Shown here: positions 1-5,995 of the stretch, one piece after another
Position numbering within the stretch: the stretch's first letter is position 1
Layout of the letters: each line of letters starts with the position of its first letter
Source: Candidatus Sulfotelmatobacter sp.
GTDB lineage: Bacteria > Acidobacteriota > Terriglobia > Terriglobales > Acidobacteriaceae
Length of the DNA: 5,995 bases
Reading direction: 5' to 3'
Assembly (NCBI GenBank): GCA_030037575.1
Contig: JASHRB010000349.1
Coordinates: forward strand, 1-5,995
The notes under the pieces: model-generated
Seen by the model: only the letters and a program-made list of their open reading frames with translations
What the model was told of the DNA's origin: nothing
The model's database searches: none
Translations under genes and position numbers: made by a program

Positions 1-263
1 AATTTAAGAACGAAAAGATCCCTTGCCAGCGGAAGCCGTTTTTCGGCCGGATGCTCGATCAGATCCACCCCGGCAATTTTTCCGCGAGCAATCGACCAGT
101 GCGCGGTGAAGAGATCGTTTGCCAGCTCGATTCTGTCGGCCTCAACCAGCGCGCTTGCCCGCCCCCCCTCCATGCCGTAACTCCATGAAGTCTGCGCCCC
201 CAGGGTGCGGCCCAGCTGTGGCAGGAGTAAGGCAATGGACAGGATGTAAATTTTTTTGCGCAT
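1..263 (-). CDS. Exported protein of unknown function, N-terminal fragment (cut by left edge)
   Basis: Reading leftwards from the ATG at 263-261, the frame stays open for 87 codons to the window edge, so only the N-terminus is present. It begins MRKKIYILSIALLLPQLG, a basic n-region and hydrophobic core, with a likely signal peptidase I site after Ala23 (LGA-Q). The mature part contains ELANDLFTAHWSIARGKIAG followed by a segment ending LPLARDLFVL. Alternating hydrophobic residues suggest a beta-sandwich of the sort found at the N-terminus of large secreted glycoside hydrolases; this is a resemblance only. An in-frame ATG at 278-276 would add MPAKI. The start at 263 gives the cleaner signal peptide, and neither has a strong Shine-Dalgarno. 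The frame crosses a run of seven C at 162-168, but the protein reads sensibly on both sides, so no frameshift is suspected. The gene is divergent from the hydrolase-like gene, which suggests a shared control region and perhaps a related substrate. Confidence 0.7.
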   Translation of the reverse strand, partial: MRKKIYILSIALLLPQLGRTLGAQTSWSYGMEGGRASALVEADRIELANDLFTAHWSIARGKIAGVDLIEHPAEKRLPLARDLFVLK

Positions 264-283
264 GATCTTCGCCGGCATATTAA
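256..283 (+). promoter_or_regulatory. Weak candidate promoter for the hydrolase-like gene
   Basis: TTGCGC at 256-261 and TATTAA at 278-283 are separated by 16 bases. The first matches the sigma-70 -35 consensus at three of six positions and the second matches the -10 at four of six. Transcription would start near 290, leaving a leader of about 39 bases before the ATG at 329. The -35 lies inside the start of the divergent minus-strand gene. The match is poor, and it is offered mainly because the gap is too short to leave many alternatives. Confidence 0.25.
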
Positions 284-308
284 ACTCTGGGGCTATCCGA
301 ACCAGATC

Positions 309-323
309 GAAAGAGATAGAAAG
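309..323 (+). promoter_or_regulatory. Purine-rich ribosome-binding region before the ATG at 329
   Basis: GAAAGA occurs at 309-314 and again at 319-324, inside an almost pure purine tract. The GAAAG at 319-323 lies five bases before the ATG at 329 and is the best Shine-Dalgarno-like element for that start. By contrast, the alternative in-frame ATG at 395 is preceded by a pyrimidine-rich stretch with no such element. This favours the longer start, although the core is a weak match to AGGAGG. Confidence 0.4.
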
Positions 324-352
324 ATTATATGCAACAAAACGAAACATGCGAC
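324..352 (-). promoter_or_regulatory. Candidate promoter for the divergent minus-strand gene
   Basis: On the minus strand a perfect TATAAT lies at 329-324. The hexamer 17 bases upstream (352-347, GTCGCA) matches the -35 consensus at only three of six positions. Transcription would start near 317, about 54 bases before the ATG at 263. The -10 box overlaps the first base of the ATG at 329 of the plus-strand gene, so RNA polymerase here would sit over that gene's start. Confidence 0.4.
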
Positions 353-2287
353 GCGCCGGCTTCATGCCTGTCCCCGAGCGGCTTCTTCCCTTCCATGTGG
401 AAACCCGGAACCGTATTCCTGCTGGCGCTGCTCCTGTCTCTGGCAGCACTCGCGTCACCGGTTCTGGTTGAACAAGACTGGACCCACTACGTGCGCATCG
501 GCGCCTACGGGTTGCGCTCCAACAATGCGGACAAGATCGTCGCCGACGCCACCGCCAGCGGCGTGTTCGGGATCGAAGTCGACAATGACATTGAAGGCCG
601 TTACGAGAGCTTTCTCGATCCCCGGGAAAAACTCGAAGCCATTCAAGCGGTGGCAAAGAAGGCGCACGCCGCGGGAAATTATGCCTTCGTATACGTGGCG
701 GGAACCGAGTGCATCACGGCCAACGCCGACCGGACTGCGCACACCCTCTTCAAAGACCACCCCGATTGGGTGCAGCGCAAAATTACGGGCGAACCGGCGA
801 TTTTTGGCGGAGGCCAGGCTTTCTGGATCCGGAAGGGCGATGAAGACGTTTGGGTGAGTCCCTACGCCCCCGAGTGGCGCAGGATTTATATGGAGCATAT
901 TCGCCAGATCGCGGCGACCGGAATTGACGGTATTTACGTTGACATCCCTTACTGGATGACCCACTTTGAGGGCTGGGAAGATACCTGGGCCAGCTTTGAT
1001 CAGTACACGGTCGCCGCTTTTAAGCAACAGACGGGGCTTGACGCCAAAAAAGATCTGAAGCTCGGCGATTTTTCCGATCCCAACTTTCGCCAGTGGGTCG
1101 ATTTCCGCATTCAGACTTTCACTGATTTCATGCATGAGATCGATCAGAACGCCAAGAGTGTGAATCCGCGGATCAAGACGATTCCCGAAATTTATCCGGG
1201 CATTGAGTCGGAATCGGTGCGCGTCGGCGCCGACGTTTACAGCCTTTATTCCGTGGTCGACGCGATCGCCCACGAGTATGAATTCGGCGAGGGCAGTCAC
1301 ATGGCGTCGGAGCGCTCGCCGCTCAACTGGTTTTATTACCAGGTCGGCATGCACAGTTTTCGAGCCTTTGCTCAAGGCAAGGCAACCTGGATTCTGAATT
1401 ACTCCTGGGATGGGGACAAAGTTGTTGACAAGCGCGAAGCCATGATGAATCTGGCCATGTCACAAGTGATGGACGGCGCAAATTTCTGGGACGCGCCGGG
1501 ACACTCCATGGCGGGATCGAACGATCTGCCGACGCGCACCAGAATCTTCGCCTGGATCAAACAAAATGAAAACACCTTCTACCTGCCGCGCACACCCGTC
1601 GACCCGATCGGAGTTTATTTCTCTCCTGCGACGCGGGACTATTACGCCCACGACTTCATTCGCTCCTATCGGGGGATTTTGATTCTGCTGATGCAGTCGC
1701 ATCGCGAGTTTGAGATTGTGACTCCGCGGACTCTCCATGAATTTACGGGCGAAGCTTTGATCCTGCCCGACGTCCGAATTCTGACTTCGGACGAGCAATC
1801 CTGGTTTGAGCAGTATGCGGCGCAGGGCAAGCGGCTCATCCTCACCGGAAATGACCCGCTCAAATCGGACCACCAGTCCAACATCGTGCGCTTCCCCGAG
1901 GACCCAGGGAAAAGCTACATCTCGTCTTTGGAAAAAGACTTCGATGGCTCTACTCCCCATCAGCAGCAGGCGTTTCTCGACGGTTTGCCCTCGAGCCCTG
2001 AAATCGAGATTTCAGCTTCGCCGCAAGTGGCTACTTCCATTTCTCGCGTCAACGGCGAAATGCACGTCTTTTTTGCGAATTTTGCCGGGCTGGTCGCGGG
2101 AAAGAATCCGCTTCAGAGGCCGCAAAACGTGACTGTGACCGTTCCCGCTGCCAGGGGGACTTCTGCACAGTTTTTGCCCTTCTTGGGTGAGGTTCAGCCT
2201 CTTCAGGGAGAACTGAAACAAGGCAAAGTGAGCTTCGCCCTGCCGCCCATCACCAAGGGTGCGGTTTTCTGGCTCGAAGCCAATTAA
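329..2287 (+). CDS. Exported glycoside-hydrolase-like protein, TIM barrel plus GATase-like domain
   Basis: This is a complete 652-residue protein, probably a secreted or periplasmic carbohydrate-active enzyme; the substrate is unknown. A signal peptide covers residues 23-42 (core TVFLLALLLSLAALA, AXA site A40-L41-A42). Residues about 50-395 look like a (beta/alpha)8 barrel with strand-end motifs GIEVDND (81-87), FVYVAGTE (120-127), GIDGIYVDIPYW (198-209), TIPEIYPG (284-291), AHEYEFGEG (314-322), WILNYSWDGD (354-363) and ANFWDAPG (384-391). HPDWVQR (144-150) and the DGIYVD strand recall the 'hypothetical glycosyl hydrolase' barrels. Candidate catalytic acids are D205, E287 and E316 or E318, by motif position only. 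Residues about 423-510 resemble the GATase-like trimerisation domain of GH42 beta-galactosidases (GVYFSPATRDYY, then GEALILPDV, then GKRLILTGNDP). Residues about 560-652 form a likely beta-sandwich. The size suits GH42, but the usual acid/base Asn-Glu pair is not evident. The ATG at 329 has the better ribosome site; the ATG at 395 (Met23) gives a tighter signal peptide. Confidence 0.85.
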   Translation: MQQNETCDAPASCLSPSGFFPSMWKPGTVFLLALLLSLAALASPVLVEQDWTHYVRIGAYGLRSNNADKIVADATASGVFGIEVDNDIEGRYESFLDPREKLEAIQAVAKKAHAAGNYAFVYVAGTECITANADRTAHTLFKDHPDWVQRKITGEPAIFGGGQAFWIRKGDEDVWVSPYAPEWRRIYMEHIRQIAATGIDGIYVDIPYWMTHFEGWEDTWASFDQYTVAAFKQQTGLDAKKDLKLGDFSDPNFRQWVDFRIQTFTDFMHEIDQNAKSVNPRIKTIPEIYPGIESESVRVGADVYSLYSVVDAIAHEYEFGEGSHMASERSPLNWFYYQVGMHSFRAFAQGKATWILNYSWDGDKVVDKREAMMNLAMSQVMDGANFWDAPGHSMAGSNDLPTRTRIFAWIKQNENTFYLPRTPVDPIGVYFSPATRDYYAHDFIRSYRGILILLMQSHREFEIVTPRTLHEFTGEALILPDVRILTSDEQSWFEQYAAQGKRLILTGNDPLKSDHQSNIVRFPEDPGKSYISSLEKDFDGSTPHQQQAFLDGLPSSPEIEISASPQVATSISRVNGEMHVFFANFAGLVAGKNPLQRPQNVTVTVPAARGTSAQFLPFLGEVQPLQGELKQGKVSFALPPITKGAVFWLEAN

Positions 2288-2305
2288 GCGCGCTGTGCAG
2301 GCGGT

Positions 2306-2335
2306 GCCGGCGCTGTTCCCCGCCGGCTAGATTTT
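2306..2335 (+). terminator. Probable intrinsic terminator of the hydrolase-like gene
   Basis: GCCGGCG at 2306-2312 pairs perfectly with CGCCGGC at 2321-2327, a seven-base all-GC stem with an eight-base loop. It is followed by TAGATTTTGCTT, which carries a short T run at 2332-2335. It starts 18 bases after the TAA at 2285-2287. The T tract is short, so termination may be partial. A second inverted pair, GCTGTGC at 2292-2298 and GCACAGC at 2350-2356, encloses it. Confidence 0.5.
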
Positions 2336-2337
2336 GC

Positions 2338-2367
2338 TTGACAAGCGGAGCACAGCCTCGGTAAAAA
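2338..2367 (+). promoter_or_regulatory. Candidate sigma-70 promoter of the receptor gene
   Basis: A perfect TTGACA lies at 2338-2343 and TAAAAA at 2362-2367, which matches four of six -10 positions, with an 18-base spacer. Transcription would start near 2374, giving a leader of roughly 105 bases before the ATG at 2480. Its place directly after the terminator supports an independent transcription unit for the receptor. Confidence 0.45.
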
Positions 2368-2375
2368 GATTGCAT

Positions 2376-2405
2376 TCGTAAGTAATCGTAAGCATACGCA
2401 AGCTG
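2376..2405 (+). repeat. Three phased 10-bp direct repeats just past the receptor promoter
   Basis: TCGTAAG at 2376-2382, TCGTAAG at 2386-2392 and ACGCAAG at 2396-2402 recur every 10 bases, sharing CGyAAG. The first two are identical over seven bases; the third differs at two. One-helical-turn spacing places the copies on the same DNA face, as in tandem sites for some response regulators. They lie at about +2 to +28 of the proposed transcript, where a bound protein would more likely repress than activate. The regulator is not in view. Confidence 0.4.
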
Positions 2406-2441
2406 GCAAGACTTTTCCCGTTCGTTGGTTCCAAGCAAGCA

Positions 2442-2463
2442 CGGATGCAGTCGGATGCGGATG
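2442..2463 (+). repeat. CGGATG direct repeats in the receptor leader
   Basis: CGGATGC occurs at 2442-2448 and 2452-2458, ten bases apart, and CGGATG recurs at 2458-2463, overlapping the end of the second copy. They end just before the ribosome-binding site. They could be a protein site on DNA or RNA, or chance in GC-rich sequence. Confidence 0.35.
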
Positions 2464-2464
2464 T

Positions 2465-2475
2465 CCTCCGGAGGG
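2465..2475 (+). promoter_or_regulatory. Shine-Dalgarno of the receptor gene, within a perfect palindrome
   Basis: GGAGGG at 2470-2475 lies four bases before the ATG at 2480, is a near-full match to the anti-Shine-Dalgarno, and fixes the start. It forms the right half of the 10-base palindrome CCTCCGGAGG at 2465-2474. With no loop the halves cannot fold tightly on themselves, but the CCTCC could compete for the site locally. Confidence 0.65.
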
Positions 2476-2479
2476 TGTT

Positions 2480-5400
2480 ATGCAGCTGACTCGGCAGGTT
2501 CTTTGCTGGATCGCGACGATCTCAGTGTGGGCGGGCTGTGCGATCTTGTGTCTTGCGCAAGGCGACTACCGGGCGCAGCTGCGCGGGATTGTTTCCGATT
2601 CGACCGGAGCGGTCGTGGCCAAGGCGCGAGTGACCATCACAGATGTGGGCACGAACATCTCCACTTCCGTACGCACAGACGAACGAGGCTCATACCTTTT
2701 CACCGGCTTGCGTCCGACCACGTATACGGTGAAAGTCGAGGCTCCTGGCTTTCGCTCCGTGGAGCGAACCAACGTGGTTTTGGCGGTCGACCAGCAGTCG
2801 TCCCTGAATTTCACTCTGGGAATGGCCGGCGCCTCGACCACCGTCCAAGTTACAACTACCGCACCCCTGCTGGATACGGAGAACGCAACCCTGGGCACAG
2901 ACATCACCGAACAGTACGTGAAGGAACTCCCGCTGCTGAATCGCGACTTCTTCGGCCTGACCTTCCTGGCCGGAGGCGTGACTGAGACCACCGGATCGGG
3001 GACACAGGACAACTATCCGACCGGAACCAACTTCGTCTCCAATGGACAACGCAACGCGACTGCCGAGATTCGCATAGATGGCGCCTTGATCAGCGCGCCC
3101 GAACAGGGAGAGGGAGGAAACACCAACGTCTACTATGAGCCCTTGATCGAGAGCGTGCAGGAATTCAACGTCCAGAACAACCTGTTCTCGGCGGAGTTCG
3201 GCAACAACGGCGGCACCGTCGTCAACATGGTGCTCAAGAGCGGAACCAACTCATTCCACGGCAGCGGCTGGTATTTTCTGCAGCGCCCGCAGATGGATGC
3301 GCGCGATTTTTTTAACCCCGAACCCAATCCCAAACCGGATAGCCGGCGCGACCAGGGAGGGTTTTCTTTAGGCGGGCCGATCCGCAAGAACCGGACGTTT
3401 TTCTTCGTGGATTTCGAAGATGTCCGCAGCTCCCTGGGGTTTAACAACGTGGCCACGGTACCGACCCTGGCGGAGCGAGAGACCAACCCCGATTTCTCCG
3501 GGACCGCGACCAACATTTACGACCCCAAGCGGCCTTTGGTCAGTTGTACCCCGCCGGGGACCGGTCTGTGCCGGCCGCAGGTTCCGGACAACATCATCCC
3601 CGCGAGCGAGGTCGACCCCATCGGGCGGGGTATCCTCAATCTTTACCCAAAACCCAACCTGTCGGGAGAATTCAATAATTTCCTTTTCAGCGGCACGGCC
3701 CAGGCGCCCGACTACCAGTTCGACGCCAAAGTGGATCACCAGATCAACGACAAGCAGCACATCAACGCCCGCTACAGCCGAGAATTCTCGAACTATTACA
3801 CTCCCGAGATTCTGGGAGACGCCTTCGACAATAACGGAACGGGAGACGGCATCGCAGGGAGTCCCACCACGGCGCAAAACGGCTCGCTCGAATATACCTG
3901 GACGGTGAATCCGCGAATTGTCTGGACGAACCACTTTTCCATCGACCGTGTGTACTCACTGGAGACGTCCAACATTCCGACGATTTCCAGTTTCAATGCG
4001 GCACAAGCGGCAGCCGGTCTTCCCCAATTATCGCCCTTATTCGAGCAAGCCAACGGGCTGGACCGAATGCCGCAATTCTACATGTCGGGGGCGGCTCTCG
4101 CCTCGAACGCCTCGACCACCGCCGATCTGTTCGATCAGTGCTGCATCAACACCACCTTTGCCCACACCCTGTACAGCTATTCGTCGAAAGTGGTAGTTTC
4201 GAAAGGCTCGCACTTGATCAAGTTCGGTGGCGAGCAGAGACTTTTCTACAACAACTTCTTTCAGCCCACGGGCCCCACTGGCACCTTCAACTTTACCGAT
4301 TACGTCACTTCGCCAACGCCCAACGCCGAGACCGACGCCAATGGCAATCTCACCGGCAATCCGTTCGCCAGTCTGCTTTTCGGTTATGCTGACAACGTTA
4401 ACCCTGTCCCTTCTCCGACTGCGCTGATGGTCCTTCCCTCGGTCGCCAACAAGTCAAAAGAAACGGGCTTCTACATCCAGGACGAGTGGAAAGTCAATCG
4501 CAAACTAACCCTGAACTTCGGTCTGCGCTATGAATGGAGCACGCCGTACAACGAGCGGAACAACCATATCCAATTCAGCGATTTCACCGGCCCAACGGGC
4601 TATACTCTGAACCTTAGCAGCGCCCAAGCGGCGCTCGGACCCGTGGGGGTAAATTTCCCCTCCTCGGAGCAGCTGCTCGGCACGACACTGTTTCCCACTT
4701 CCTCTATGAGGAACGTTCCCGTGTACCGCGATGATGTGGGACCGAGGTTTGGCTTTGCCTACGGGCTCAATTCGAAGACGGTGGTGCGCGGAGGAGCGGG
4801 CGTGTATTTCGGAATGAGCCCGGCGACCAATTTCCAATATCCCGGCACCGCATTCTCCCAGAGCGCAACCATGTTCTTTACCCAAAATAATTTTGCCAGC
4901 GAATCCGCCACCCTGGAAAATCCGTTTCCCGCCGGCTTTACGGGCCCGCAGGGCAAGCAGTATGGCGCATTTGCCGAGTGGGGGTACGGCAACGCCAATG
5001 ATTTGGGCACGACCCCGGCGCGCGATGCCGACATTTATCAGTGGAACCTGGGGGTAGAGCGGGAGTTGCCGAGCCAGATCGTGGTCGGCGTCGATTACGT
5101 CGCCAACCGGAGCACCCATCTGCCCTGGTCGGGCACGAATAACCGGGATTTCATCCCCTCGTCGTTGCTGGCAAAAATTTCCGCCGCACTGCACTACAAC
5201 TACGACGTTACGCAAAAAAACGGAGCTGGCGCCTGCGATAACAACAGTTGCGTGAGCAACTTTCTTTCCACCCCGGTAAACAATCCCTTCTACCCGATAT
5301 TCAGCGACCCTTGCACCCCCCAACCTCCCGCCCCATGCTTCCAGCAGCCGGACGCGCTCTATAGCGATCCCCAGATCCCGCTGATCGATCTGCTCAACTC

Positions 5401-5995
5401 CTACCCGCAATTCGTCGGGGACTTCGAAGGGCTGATGATCGAAGAAGCCAATTCCTGGTACAACGCGATGCAGATCCGCTTCCAGAAGCGCACGACGCAC
5501 CACATCAGCTTCGAGGGCAGCTACACCGTGTCCAAGTCGACCGACGACTCTTCGGCCGGCCGGAACAACTGGGTGGGCGCGCTGTCGGCCGGACTCCCGC
5601 AGCAGCTGGACCGACTGGATCTGGAACATGCCATCAGCGCCAACGACACCCCCCAGCGGCTGGCCACCGCCGTGGTCGTGGACCTTCCCGTCGGCCGCAA
5701 CCAAATGATCGGCGGAGATATGAATCGTGTGCTCGACGCCGTCGTTGGAGGCTGGTCGCTCGCGACCATGCTCACCGAACAGTCGGGCCAGCCCATGGCG
5801 ATTTCGGATTCCTTCGCACGGCTGGCGAACGGCACGCAGCGTCCGAACGTCGTCTGCTCGCAGCTGAAGTCGGGCTACAGCATGAAACAAGTGGCGTTGA
5901 CCTGGCAATCTGCCACGCCGCTCTCCTTCTTCAACAGCAACTGCTTTGCCGATCCCGGCGACCAGAACCCCGGCAACGCCCCCCGCTACTTTCCC
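2480..5995 (+). CDS. TonB-dependent receptor, Oar-like, with carboxypeptidase-regulatory-like domain (3' end cut)
   Basis: The frame is open for 1172 codons to the right edge. It encodes an outer-membrane beta-barrel receptor thought to bind and import a large ligand using TonB energy. A signal peptide covers residues 1-26 (hydrophobic 7-26, site near LCLA-Q). Residues about 32-115 are a CarboxypepD_reg-like beta-sandwich (LRGIVSDSTGAVVAKARVTI, TDERGSYLFTGLRPTTYTV). The plug spans about 130-262, with ELPLLNRDFF (149-158), NGQRNATAEIRIDG (188-201) and EFGNNGGTVVNMVLKSGTNS (239-258). The barrel follows, with family motifs GFYIQDEW (663-670), SWYNAMQIRFQKR (992-1004), YTVSKSTDD (1015-1023), DLPVGR and GGWSL (1090-1094). 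Relatives usually run on for some tens of residues beyond this point, so little is probably missing. No TonB box was recognised. Cysteines occur as close pairs at 356/364, 554/555, 919/924 and 945/953, likely in external loops. The ATG at 2480 has a strong ribosome site. Many paralogues are normal in Acidobacteriota, so the ligand cannot be inferred from this gene; the neighbour suggests a glycan. An Oar homologue in Myxococcus acts in protein export, an alternative role. Confidence 0.93.
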   Translation, partial: MQLTRQVLCWIATISVWAGCAILCLAQGDYRAQLRGIVSDSTGAVVAKARVTITDVGTNISTSVRTDERGSYLFTGLRPTTYTVKVEAPGFRSVERTNVVLAVDQQSSLNFTLGMAGASTTVQVTTTAPLLDTENATLGTDITEQYVKELPLLNRDFFGLTFLAGGVTETTGSGTQDNYPTGTNFVSNGQRNATAEIRIDGALISAPEQGEGGNTNVYYEPLIESVQEFNVQNNLFSAEFGNNGGTVVNMVLKSGTNSFHGSGWYFLQRPQMDARDFFNPEPNPKPDSRRDQGGFSLGGPIRKNRTFFFVDFEDVRSSLGFNNVATVPTLAERETNPDFSGTATNIYDPKRPLVSCTPPGTGLCRPQVPDNIIPASEVDPIGRGILNLYPKPNLSGEFNNFLFSGTAQAPDYQFDAKVDHQINDKQHINARYSREFSNYYTPEILGDAFDNNGTGDGIAGSPTTAQNGSLEYTWTVNPRIVWTNHFSIDRVYSLETSNIPTISSFNAAQAAAGLPQLSPLFEQANGLDRMPQFYMSGAALASNASTTADLFDQCCINTTFAHTLYSYSSKVVVSKGSHLIKFGGEQRLFYNNFFQPTGPTGTFNFTDYVTSPTPNAETDANGNLTGNPFASLLFGYADNVNPVPSPTALMVLPSVANKSKETGFYIQDEWKVNRKLTLNFGLRYEWSTPYNERNNHIQFSDFTGPTGYTLNLSSAQAALGPVGVNFPSSEQLLGTTLFPTSSMRNVPVYRDDVGPRFGFAYGLNSKTVVRGGAGVYFGMSPATNFQYPGTAFSQSATMFFTQNNFASESATLENPFPAGFTGPQGKQYGAFAEWGYGNANDLGTTPARDADIYQWNLGVERELPSQIVVGVDYVANRSTHLPWSGTNNRDFIPSSLLAKISAALHYNYDVTQKNGAGACDNNSCVSNFLSTPVNNPFYPIFSDPCTPQPPAPCFQQPDALYSDPQIPLIDLLNSYPQFVGDFEGLMIEEANSWYNAMQIRFQKRTTHHISFEGSYTVSKSTDDSSAGRNNWVGALSAGLPQQLDRLDLEHAISANDTPQRLATAVVVDLPVGRNQMIGGDMNRVLDAVVGGWSLATMLTEQSGQPMAISDSFARLANGTQRPNVVCSQLKSGYSMKQVALTWQSATPLSFFNSNCFADPGDQNPGNAPRYFP

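Noticed and set aside
162..168. Run of seven C in the minus-strand gene as a phase-variation or frameshift site
   Set aside because: The frame gives a plausible protein on both sides of the run, and a run of seven is not remarkable in GC-rich DNA.
455..1375. Minus-strand open frame of 306 codons antisense to the hydrolase-like gene
   Set aside because: The plus strand carries a coherent signal peptide and TIM-barrel motifs over this stretch. The antisense translation has no recognisable domain.
2250..2438. Minus-strand open frame of 62 codons covering most of the gap between hydrolase and receptor
   Set aside because: It overlaps the end of the hydrolase gene, the terminator and the receptor promoter, and shows no family pattern.
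2531..2541. Possible lipobox (VWAGC) in the receptor signal peptide
   Set aside because: Tryptophan sits at the position normally held by leucine, and receptors of this type are integral barrels, not lipoproteins. A signal peptidase I site near residue 26 fits better.
2425..2985. Plus-strand open frame of 186 codons overlapping the receptor start
   Set aside because: It is in a different frame from the receptor, whose signal peptide, N-terminal domain and ribosome site are clear. The product is Arg/Gly-rich and patternless.
4505..5908. Minus-strand open frame of 467 codons antisense to the receptor
   Set aside because: It lies wholly inside the receptor gene, whose domains are recognisable. 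Its translation is rich in Arg, Gly and Val with no signal or motif, as expected for an antisense shadow in GC-rich coding DNA.

Overview
The window looks like part of an Acidobacteriota chromosome. The strongest evidence is the long open reading frame at the right. It has a secretion signal, a carboxypeptidase-regulatory-like domain, a TonB plug and a large Oar-like beta-barrel, with the motif wording typical of the expanded acidobacterial receptor family. The DNA is moderately GC-rich and all three coding regions start with export signals. Assignment to the phylum is by family resemblance only.

Layout, left to right. Bases 1-263 hold the 5' end of a minus-strand gene for an exported protein of uncertain function that runs off the left edge. 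A compact divergent control region of about 60 bases follows. The plus-strand gene at 329-2287 encodes a complete exported glycoside-hydrolase-like protein of 652 residues: a TIM barrel, then a glutamine-amidotransferase-like domain like the trimerisation domain of GH42 beta-galactosidases, then a small C-terminal beta-sandwich. The gap 2288-2479 contains a probable intrinsic terminator, a candidate sigma-70 promoter with a perfect TTGACA, two sets of short direct repeats at a 10-bp period, and a strong Shine-Dalgarno. From 2480 to the right edge runs the receptor gene, with 1172 codons present and no stop, so its C-terminus is missing.

How the genes may work together (inference): the two left-hand proteins would act on a glycan or glycoconjugate outside the cytoplasm, and the receptor would bind or import a product at the outer membrane. 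No SusD-like protein, inner-membrane transporter, sugar kinase or dedicated regulator is visible, and the substrate cannot be named. The terminator and separate promoter suggest the receptor is transcribed independently of the hydrolase.

I see no RNA gene, CRISPR array, insertion sequence or integration site. I do not see convincing evidence for a wholly new system. The points most worth a second look are the uncertain family of the hydrolase-like protein and the phased repeats in front of the receptor gene.
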